Assembly: GCF_013376095.1 (NCBI RefSeq)
Contig: NZ_JAAMFN010000002.1
Coordinates: 124,001-188,000 of the forward strand
Direction: 5' to 3'
Length of the DNA stretch: 64,000 bases
Source: Arthrobacter sp. SDTb3-6
GTDB taxonomy: Bacteria > Actinomycetota > Actinomycetes > Actinomycetales > Micrococcaceae
Positions within the stretch are counted from its first letter, which is position 1; the number at the start of each line of letters is the position of its first letter. Below, one piece after another: positions 58,101 through 64,000 of this stretch. The translations under genes and the position numbers were made by a program. The notes under the pieces were generated by a model. It had not been told where the DNA came from, ran no database searches, and worked only from the letters and a program-made list of their open reading frames with translations.

Positions 58101-59111
58101 TTGGTGCCGTTCCTGCTTGGCGCCGTGCTCGTTGCGGCGGCGGTTTTCGCCTTCCTGAACGGTTTCCGCGATGCCTCCACCGCCGTCGCACTTTCCGTGC
58201 GCACCCGGGCGCTGACACCCACCGTGGCCGTGCTCCTCGCCGGGCTGTTCAACTGCGTGGGCGCCGTGCTGAGCGTGTACGCGGTGGCTGTGTTTGCCGG
58301 CCACCTGTTCACGGTGCCGGCGGGCCGCACGGGGCTGATCATGCTGCTGGCGGGCTTGTCGGGCGCCTGCCTGTGGGGGCTGTACCAGTGGTGGCGGGGG
58401 TATCCGTCGTCGTCCACGCATGCGCTCATCAGCGGGCTGGTGGGGGCCTCGCTGGGCTCCGCGGCGCTGGGGCACCCTCCCCTGCAGGGCATCAACGGCA
58501 CGTTGCTGACGCTGGTGGTGCTGCCGCTGCTGCTGTCCCCCGTGATCGCCTTTGTGCTGGGCTTCGCGGCCGTCCACCCCACGTCCTGGGCCTTCCGGAA
58601 CACGACGCCGGGGCGGGCCTTCCGCCGCACCCGCCAGATCCAGTCCGTGGCCGGCGCTACCGTGGCCTTCGGGCACGGCCTGCAGGACGGCCAGCGCACG
58701 ACGGCGGTTGTCCTGTTTGCGCTGTTGGCCGCCGGGGTGGGCGCGGAAGGCAATATTCCGCTGTGGGTGCCGGCCTTTACGGCAGTGGCGCTGACGGCCG
58801 GAACGCTGGCCGGCGGGTGGCGGATCTCCTACACGCTGGGCCACCGCCTGGTCCGGCTGGACCCGATGCGCGGCTTCGTGGCCGAGATCGTGGCCGCGGT
58901 GCTGTTGTTTGTCGGTGCGATCGGCCTGGCGCTGCCGCTGTCCACCACGCATACCGTCACCGCCGCGATTGCCGGCGCCGGGCGGAACCAGCGCTTTTCC
59001 GTGGCCAACGGCCGCATCCTGGGCCGGATCGTGTGGATGTGGGTGGCCACGCCCTTTGCCTGCGCCTTCCTGGGCGCGCTGTTCTTCCTGGCCCTCTCGC
59101 CGCTCGCCTGA
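58101..59111 (+). CDS. pit: Low-affinity inorganic phosphate transporter, Pit family
   Basis: This 336-residue, about 10-TM H+/phosphate symporter has FAFLNGFRDASTAVALSVRTRAL and a later repeat ALPLSTTHTVTAAIAGAGRN. SSSTHALISGLVGASLG is also diagnostic of PiT. Start TTG 58101 (or GTG 58104) is 2 bp after the DUF47 gene, so the pair is one unit. It converges with pstB. Confidence 0.92.
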   Translation: MVPFLLGAVLVAAAVFAFLNGFRDASTAVALSVRTRALTPTVAVLLAGLFNCVGAVLSVYAVAVFAGHLFTVPAGRTGLIMLLAGLSGACLWGLYQWWRGYPSSSTHALISGLVGASLGSAALGHPPLQGINGTLLTLVVLPLLLSPVIAFVLGFAAVHPTSWAFRNTTPGRAFRRTRQIQSVAGATVAFGHGLQDGQRTTAVVLFALLAAGVGAEGNIPLWVPAFTAVALTAGTLAGGWRISYTLGHRLVRLDPMRGFVAEIVAAVLLFVGAIGLALPLSTTHTVTAAIAGAGRNQRFSVANGRILGRIVWMWVATPFACAFLGALFFLALSPLA

Positions 59112-59120
59112 GCGCGCCGC

Positions 59121-59165
59121 CGCTCGCCTGGGCGCCGCTCGCCTGGGCGCCGCTTGCCTGGGCGC
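59121..59165. repeat. 15-bp minisatellite, three copies
   Basis: CGCTCGCCTGGGCGC occurs at 59121-59135, 59136-59150 and, with one change, 59151-59165; a diverged copy precedes it over the end of the pit gene. It is a short GC-rich array in the intergenic space between convergent genes. Confidence 0.8.
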
Positions 59166-59167
59166 CG

Positions 59168-59201
59168 CGGGCGCCTGTCCGAAGCGGGCGCCTATCCGAA
59201 G
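59168..59201. repeat. 17-bp duplication of the pstB end
   Basis: The units at 59168-59184 and 59185-59201 differ by one base. The second contains the pstB stop codon and last codons (GRFG); the first is an extra copy outside the gene, in which the stop would be changed to CAG. Confidence 0.75.
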
Positions 59202-59971
59202 CGGCCGGAGACGTAGTCCTCGGTGGACTTCTGCGACGGGTTGTTGAAGATGGTGGCGGTCTCGGCAAACTCGATCAGCTTGCCCGGCTTGCCGGTGCCG
59301 GCAATGTTGAAGAACGCCGTCTTGTCGGAAACACGCGCGGCCTGCTGCATGTTGTGCGTGACGATCACCACCGTGTATTCGTCCTTGAGCTCGTTGATGA
59401 GGTCCTCAATGGCCAGCGTGGAGATGGGGTCCAGGGCCGAGCAGGGCTCGTCCATCAGGATCACCTCGGGTGAGACGGCAATGGCCCGGGCAATGCACAG
59501 GCGCTGCTGCTGGCCGCCGGACAGGCCGGAACCGGGCTTGCCCAGGCGGTCCTTGACCTCGTTCCACAGGTTGGCGCCGCGCAGGGACTTCTCCACGAGT
59601 TCGTCGGCATCGGACTTGGGCATGCGCCGGCTGTTCAGCTTCACGCCGGCCAGCACGTTGTCGCGGATGCTCATGGTGGGGAACGGGTTGGGGCGCTGGA
59701 ACACCATGCCGATCTGGCTGCGGACGGTCACCGGGTCCACGCCGTCGGCATAGAGGTTGTCCCCGTCCAGCAGCACCTTGCCCTCTACCCGGGCGCCGGG
59801 GATGACCTCGTGCATGCGGTTCAGGGTGCGCAGGAACGTGGACTTCCCGCAGCCCGAGGGGCCGATGAAGGCGGTGACCGACTTGGCATCGAGGGTGATG
59901 TTGACATCCTCGACGGCCAGGAAGTCGCTGTAGTAGACGTTCAGGTCACTGACATCAATACGTTTGGACAT
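59192..59971 (-). CDS. pstB: Phosphate ABC transporter ATP-binding protein
   Basis: This 259-residue ATPase powers phosphate import. Walker A is GPSGCGKST (about 36-44), [22 protein letters not shown] is typical of PstB, the signature is LSGGQQQRL, Walker B is [12 protein letters not shown], and the H-loop is VIVTHN. The start is the ATG at 59971. Its last codons lie in a duplicated 17-bp repeat. Confidence 0.96.
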   Translation of the reverse strand: MSKRIDVSDLNVYYSDFLAVEDVNITLDAKSVTAFIGPSGCGKSTFLRTLNRMHEVIPGARVEGKVLLDGDNLYADGVDPVTVRSQIGMVFQRPNPFPTMSIRDNVLAGVKLNSRRMPKSDADELVEKSLRGANLWNEVKDRLGKPGSGLSGGQQQRLCIARAIAVSPEVILMDEPCSALDPISTLAIEDLINELKDEYTVVIVTHNMQQAARVSDKTAFFNIAGTGKPGKLIEFAETATIFNNPSQKSTEDYVSGRFG

Positions 59972-60013
59972 GGTGAAGAATTTCCGTTTCTGGGTTGCTA
60001 AGGTACTAAGGTT

Positions 60014-61120
60014 CTACCGGCCGGTTTTCGGCGCAAAGATGCGGGCCACCAGGCGGGCGCCCAGGTTCAGGAGCATGACCAGCAGGATCAGCAGCAGGGC
60101 CGCGGCCCAGGCGCGCTGCGCCGACGGGTCCGGGTTGGACGGCGAGGTGGGCGTCATGATCTGCGTGTAGATGAACGTGGGCAGGGACGCCATCCAGCCG
60201 GCAAACACGTTCGAGTTGATCTGGGAGGCAAAGCCCGCCGTGACCAGCAGCGGCGCCGTCTCGCCGATGACCCGGGCAATGGCCAGGGTGACGCCGGAGG
60301 CAATGCCGGAGATCGCCGTCGGAATGACCACCTTGAGGATGGTGCGCCACTTGCGGACCCCGAGCGCGTAGGCGGCCTCGCGCAGTTCGTTGGGGACGAT
60401 TTTCAGCATTTCCTCGCTGGAGCGCACCACGACGGGGATCATCAGCACCGAAAGGGCCACGGCGGCCACAAACCCCGTCTTGGTCCCCGGCCCCATGACC
60501 AGGCCGAAGAACGCTGCGGCAAACAGGCCCGCCACGATGGAAGGGATGCCGGTCATGACGTCCACCAGGAAGGTGATGACCTTGGAGAACTTGTTGTCCG
60601 CACTGTATTCCACCAGGTAGATGGAGGTCAGCAGGCCCACGGGCACGGATATGACGGTGGCCCACAGCGTGATCAGCACCGAACCCAGCATGGCATGGTA
60701 GACGCCGCCGAGCACCGGGGTGTGGTTGGCGACCGAGGCGTTGTCGACAGCACCCGTGACGCCGTTCATGGACGTGCCCAGGAAGCCCGGGGCCAGCAGG
60801 CCCGGGACGCCGTTGACCAATACGGTCCAGATCACCGAGACCAGCGGCAGCAGGGCCACCAGGAACGCACCCACCACTACGGAGGTGACCAGCTTGTCCA
60901 CGGCCTTGCGGCGGCCTTCGACGATGGCGGAACTGGCGACGTTGCCCGCGGCAAACAGCACGGCGGAGAGCACGCCCCAGCCAAAGGCGTTGAAGCCGAT
61001 GAGCGCCATCAGCGCCGCCGCCACCACAATGGCCGAGCCGGCCACCACATGGGGCGTGTAAGTGGGCAGGCGTCCGCGGGTGAGGGCGGAACGCTTCCGT
61101 TCGGTCATGGGCACGGCCAT
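60014..61120 (-). CDS. pstA: Phosphate ABC transporter permease A
   Basis: This 368-residue permease has several TM helices and the PstA-type segments VISVPVGLLTSIYLVEYS, TGIPSIVAGLFAAAFFGLVM, ELREAAYALGVRKWRTILKVV and RVIGETAPLLVTAG. Its ATG overlaps the pstC stop by 1 bp. An Arg/Lys-rich 20-residue N-terminus precedes the first TM. Confidence 0.95.
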   Translation of the reverse strand: MAVPMTERKRSALTRGRLPTYTPHVVAGSAIVVAAALMALIGFNAFGWGVLSAVLFAAGNVASSAIVEGRRKAVDKLVTSVVVGAFLVALLPLVSVIWTVLVNGVPGLLAPGFLGTSMNGVTGAVDNASVANHTPVLGGVYHAMLGSVLITLWATVISVPVGLLTSIYLVEYSADNKFSKVITFLVDVMTGIPSIVAGLFAAAFFGLVMGPGTKTGFVAAVALSVLMIPVVVRSSEEMLKIVPNELREAAYALGVRKWRTILKVVIPTAISGIASGVTLAIARVIGETAPLLVTAGFASQINSNVFAGWMASLPTFIYTQIMTPTSPSNPDPSAQRAWAAALLLILLVMLLNLGARLVARIFAPKTGR

Positions 61121-62070
61121 CAGTTGGCTCCCGAGAATTCTTTGTGGCGGCTGATGATCCAGCGGGCCACCATGTTCACCAGCAGGGTGATGAGGAACAG
61201 CACCAGGCCCGCGGCTATCAGTTCGCTGAGGCGCAGCCCAAACGCCTCGGGGAAGTCAAGGGCGATCTCGGCGGCGATGGTCTGGTTGCCGGAGCGGATC
61301 AGCGAGGCGATCAACGGTCCGGAGGAAAGGACCAGGGCCACTGCCATGGTCTCGCCCAAAGCCCGTCCCAATCCCAGCATGACGGCGCTGATGATGCCGC
61401 CGCGGGCAAAGGGAAGCACGGCCATCCGGATCATTTCCCAGCGGGTGGCACCCAGCGCCAGGGCAGCTTCCTGGTGCAGCATGGGCGCCTGGAGAAAGAT
61501 CTCGCGGGCAAGGGAGGCAATGATGGGCAGGACCATGACCGCCAGCACGATGCCGGCCGTCAGGATCGTCTTGCCCGTCCCGGACGCCGGGCCGCCAAAA
61601 ATGGGGATCCAGCCAAGGTTGTCCGCCAGCCACTGGTACGGCACCTTCAGCTGGGCCGCCAGAAACGTGGCACCCCAGGCGCCGTAGATGACTGACGGAA
61701 TGGCTGCCAGGAGGTCCACCACATAACCCAGGCCCCGTGCCATGCCGCGCGGCGCATAATGCGAGATGAACAGTGCCACTGCAATGCCGATGGGCGTGGC
61801 GATGACCAGCGCAATGGCTGCTGCGATCAGCGTGCCGACGACAATCGGGAAAATGTAGGAGGCGAACCCCTTCCCTCCCGTGATATCGCCGGGTGCAGCG
61901 CTGAACGTCGGCAGGGCCTGGATGACCAGGAACATGGCGACGGCGAACAGCACCACCACAATCAGCACGCCGGCACCCAGCGCCGCGCCGGAGAACACCT
62001 TGTCCCCGGCACGGCCCGGGCCGGCCTGCCTTGTTCCCGCCTTGGGTGCGGGCTTGGTAATAATGGACAA
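61120..62070 (-). CDS. pstC: Phosphate ABC transporter permease C
   Basis: This 316-residue permease of the high-affinity phosphate importer has TM segments and PstC motifs PIGIAVALFISHYAPRGMAR, DLLAAIPSVIYGAWG, HQEAALALGATRWEMIRMAV and GRALGETMAVALVLS. The start is taken as TTG at 62070 because AAAGG lies 7 nt upstream and the following codons give IITKPAPKAG before the first TM. A longer in-frame extension would be in pstS. Confidence 0.93.
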   Translation of the reverse strand: MSIITKPAPKAGTRQAGPGRAGDKVFSGAALGAGVLIVVVLFAVAMFLVIQALPTFSAAPGDITGGKGFASYIFPIVVGTLIAAAIALVIATPIGIAVALFISHYAPRGMARGLGYVVDLLAAIPSVIYGAWGATFLAAQLKVPYQWLADNLGWIPIFGGPASGTGKTILTAGIVLAVMVLPIIASLAREIFLQAPMLHQEAALALGATRWEMIRMAVLPFARGGIISAVMLGLGRALGETMAVALVLSSGPLIASLIRSGNQTIAAEIALDFPEAFGLRLSELIAAGLVLFLITLLVNMVARWIISRHKEFSGAN

Positions 62071-62101
62071 CCTGGTACCTTTTATGTTGCTTTGCCGCAG
62101 C

Positions 62102-63220
62102 CTACTTGGCGACGGTGATGGAATCGATCGCGGCCTTTGCCTTCGCGGCGAGGGCGGCGGACAACGGGGCGCTCTTGGCAGCGTCGGCGGCGGCCTTCTG
62201 GCCGGCGTCGCTGACCGCGTAGTTGCCGAAGGCCTTGACCACGTCGACGGTATTGGCATCCGCGTAGCTGCCGCAGAACACGGCGTAGGAGACCAGCACG
62301 GCGGGGTAGGCGCCGGCGGTCGTGGTGGTGCGGTCCAGCTTCAGCGAGAGGTCGTTGGCGTTGCGGCCCGGTACGGCCTTCGCCTCATCAACGGCCTTGG
62401 CGGCGGCCTCGGCGGTGACGGGCACGTATGCATCGCCCACCTTCAACTCAACCTTGCCCAGGGTGCCGGTGACGGCGGAGTCGTCGGCGTAGGTGACGGC
62501 GCCGGGCGTCTCAGTCACGGTCTTTACGACGCCGGAGGTTCCCTTGGCGTTTTCACCCGGCAGTGCGGAGGGCCAGTCGCCGGACTTCGCATCGGTCCAG
62601 ACGCCCTTGGCGGCCTGCGCCAGGTAGTCGGTGAAGTTTTCGGTGGTGCCCGAGTTGTCCGAGCGGTGCACGGGCGTGATGGCCAGGTCCGGCAGCGTGG
62701 CGGAGGGGTTCGAGGCCTTGATGGCCGGGTCGTTCCAGTTCTTGATCCCGCCGCGGAAGATCTTGGCGACCGTGTCGGCGTCGAGCTTGAGGTCCTTCAC
62801 ACCAGGGACGTTGAAAGCCACGGCGATCGGGGAGATGTACCAGGGGACGTCGATGGCGCCGGCGGGACCGCACTTGGCCTTCGCGCTGGCGAGCTCGGCA
62901 TCCTTCATGTACGCGTCTGAGCCGGCAAACTGCACGGCACCGGCGATGAGCGCCTTGCGGCCTGCGCCGGAACCTTCCGGCGAATACTGGACATGTGCGC
63001 CGGAGTTGGCTGACTCAAAGCCGGCCTTCCAGGCATCCATGGCGGCGGAAATGGAGGTGGCGCCCGTGCCGGTCAGCGTGCCGGTGACGGAGGTGCCGGC
63101 CGCGCTGGTGGAGGAGCCGCCGTTGCCGGGGGTCACGGCGTTGTCCGTGCCACAGGCAGTCAGTGCGAGTGCGCCGACGGTGAGAACTGCTGCCACGCGG
63201 CCAATGTGAAGTGCCTTCAC
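62102..63220 (-). CDS. pstS: Phosphate-binding lipoprotein
   Basis: This 372-residue lipoprotein captures phosphate for PstCAB. The signal peptide KALHIGRVAAVLTVGALAL is followed by lipobox TAC, then a Gly/Ser/Thr linker. Phosphate-site residues lie in SGTGATSI-like and VHRSDNSGTTENFTDYL segments, and YVSYAVFCGSY-like sequence is near the end. GTG 63220 has GAGGT 8 nt upstream. It is the first gene of pstSCAB, behind a PHO box, and so is predicted to be induced by PhoP under phosphate limitation. Confidence 0.95.
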   Translation of the reverse strand: MKALHIGRVAAVLTVGALALTACGTDNAVTPGNGGSSTSAAGTSVTGTLTGTGATSISAAMDAWKAGFESANSGAHVQYSPEGSGAGRKALIAGAVQFAGSDAYMKDAELASAKAKCGPAGAIDVPWYISPIAVAFNVPGVKDLKLDADTVAKIFRGGIKNWNDPAIKASNPSATLPDLAITPVHRSDNSGTTENFTDYLAQAAKGVWTDAKSGDWPSALPGENAKGTSGVVKTVTETPGAVTYADDSAVTGTLGKVELKVGDAYVPVTAEAAAKAVDEAKAVPGRNANDLSLKLDRTTTTAGAYPAVLVSYAVFCGSYADANTVDVVKAFGNYAVSDAGQKAAADAAKSAPLSAALAAKAKAAIDSITVAK

Positions 63221-63290
63221 GCGAATTACCTCTTCGATGGGTTTCAGGGGTTCCTTACCCCTTGAAGCTACGGCGGTGACATGACACAAC

Positions 63291-63319
63291 GGTCCAACAC
63301 AAGTGAACGGAAGGTTAAC
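63291..63319 (-). promoter_or_regulatory. PHO box upstream of pstS
   Basis: Minus-strand units GTTAACC (63319-63313), GTTCACT (63308-63302) and TTGGACC (63297-63291) repeat exactly every 11 bp, as in the GTTCACC-type PhoP operators of actinobacteria. They lie 70-100 bp before the GTG. Confidence 0.8.
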
Positions 63320-63427
63320 GCTGATGGGATTCTTGGTTTTTCGGATGCGACGCCGGACACATCCCCGGCTGCCCGGGGTACCTTGCGCGGCCCGCCCGGA
63401 TGTGCCGGGGTGAGATGCAGCCCACGA

Positions 63428-63465
63428 AAGAATTGGTTGCTAACGGCAACCAATTCTTATATAGT
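63428..63465 (+). promoter_or_regulatory. Promoter and palindromic operator of the MFS efflux gene
   Basis: AAGAATTGGTTGC (63428-63440) and its exact inverse GCAACCAATTCTT (63446-63458) form a 31-bp palindrome. It overlaps the promoter TTGCTA (63437-63442), 17 bp, TATAGT (63460-63465). Such sites are typical of MarR/TetR repressors. A weaker GTTG/CAAC pair follows (63464-63479). Confidence 0.75.
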
Positions 63466-63507
63466 TGTCATAAATCAACCGTTATTGATCCCACTCCTGG
63501 AGCACCC

Positions 63508-64000
63508 TTGTCGCAAACAGCCAAAACCAACAGACCGGATCCGGCATTGTCCGACTCCGGCATGACGCACCGTCAGGTGATCCAGTCCCTCACCGGACTC
63601 CTGATGGGCATGTTCGTCTCCATCCTCGCCGGCACCGTGGTGTCCACCTCGCTGCCCGTCATCCTCTCGGACCTGCACGGCGACCAGACCGCCTACACCT
63701 GGGTGGTGACGGCAACCTTGCTGGCCACCACCATTTCAACCCCGATCTGGGGCAAGCTCGCGGACCTTTCCAACCGCAAGGTCCTGCTGCAGCTGGCCCT
63801 GGTGGTCTTCGTGGTCGCCTCCGCAATTGCCGGCTTCTCGCAGGACACCTCGATGCTCATCACCATGCGCGTCTTTCAGGGACTGGGCGCCGGCGGCCTG
63901 ACCGCCCTGAGCCAGATCGTCATGGCGGACATCATCTCCCCCCGTGAGCGCGGCAAGTACATGGGCCTGTTTGGTGCCGTCATGGCCCTGGGCACCGTGG
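63508..64000 (+). CDS. MFS multidrug efflux transporter, DHA2/EmrB-QacA type (partial)
   Basis: This is the N-terminal 164 residues of a 14-TM efflux pump, cut by the window end. TM1 region VIQSLTGLLMGMFVSILAGT is followed by VVSTSLPVILSDLHGDQTAY; then come TWVVTATLLATTISTPIWGKLADLSNRK and RVFQGLGAGGLTALSQIVMADIISPRERGKYMG, all typical of this group. The start is TTG with GGAG upstream. A perfect palindrome in its promoter suggests repression by a nearby MarR/TetR protein and induction by a toxic ligand. Confidence 0.92.
   Translation, partial: MSQTAKTNRPDPALSDSGMTHRQVIQSLTGLLMGMFVSILAGTVVSTSLPVILSDLHGDQTAYTWVVTATLLATTISTPIWGKLADLSNRKVLLQLALVVFVVASAIAGFSQDTSMLITMRVFQGLGAGGLTALSQIVMADIISPRERGKYMGLFGAVMALGTV

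Overview
The window is high-GC DNA (roughly two thirds G+C by eye), densely coded on both strands, with frequent ATGA/GTGA overlaps and GTG/TTG starts. It also has TAnnnT boxes 6-7 nt in front of start codons, as expected for leaderless mRNAs. Actinobacterial families recur: a GTTCACC-type PHO box, an Asp23/AmaP locus with DUF6286, minimal zincin proteases and FadR/LacI-controlled sugar ABC importers. I infer a chromosomal segment of an Arthrobacter-like Micrococcaceae. No integrase, transposase, phage gene, CRISPR array or rRNA was seen.

Layout. 1-3781: a nitrate/sulfonate/taurine-type ABC importer (partial) divergent from a CitA/DcuS-type sensor kinase and its response regulator. 3791-10748: a D-galactonate (De Ley-Doudoroff) operon, i.e. 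KDGal kinase, KDPGal aldolase, galactonate dehydratase and an ABC importer, divergent from a FadR-type regulator. 10799-15175: nadE, an acyl-CoA synthetase, exonuclease III and a conserved unknown. 15217-19877: a LacI-controlled sugar ABC importer with a well-defined operator/promoter. 20184-22839: an Asp23 envelope-stress operon followed by a repetitive amphipathic LEA-like protein. 22949-23336: tRNA-Phe, tRNA-Asp and tRNA-Glu. 23485-28616: a zincin, an NlpC/P60 hydrolase with a possible leader peptide, a universal stress protein, a shortened flavoprotein and a CopC protein. 28864-35708: a purine permease, then hutG, hutH, an IclR regulator and an amino-acid permease (histidine use).

35728-45403: a spermidine-synthase-like protein, a GNAT fragment, an O-methyltransferase, a thiamine-binding protein, AzlCD, a GH15 enzyme, GlpQ/UgpQ and DUF445 sharing a 22-bp divergent promoter, an EcsC-like protein, DUF2871, and a decayed carboxylesterase. 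45663-51181: a fructose PTS operon (fruR-fruK-fruA-ptsI) without ptsH. 51380-56414: an MHS transporter, a short-chain dehydrogenase with a small acetyltransferase, a pyridoxine kinase, an unknown membrane protein and tRNA-Lys. 56662-63319: an unknown protein, a DUF47/Pit low-affinity phosphate pair, and the convergent pstSCAB high-affinity system with a three-unit PHO box. 63508-end: a drug-efflux MFS gene behind a perfect palindromic operator, cut by the window edge.

The most interesting observations are about expression architecture. There are two divergent leaderless genes whose -10 boxes overlap by 2 bp, a set of further leaderless starts, a LacI operator on a -35 box, paired TCACGTGA palindromes in the fru leader, and several unexplained inverted or tandem repeats. 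Most start-site and operator calls are inference from sequence alone.
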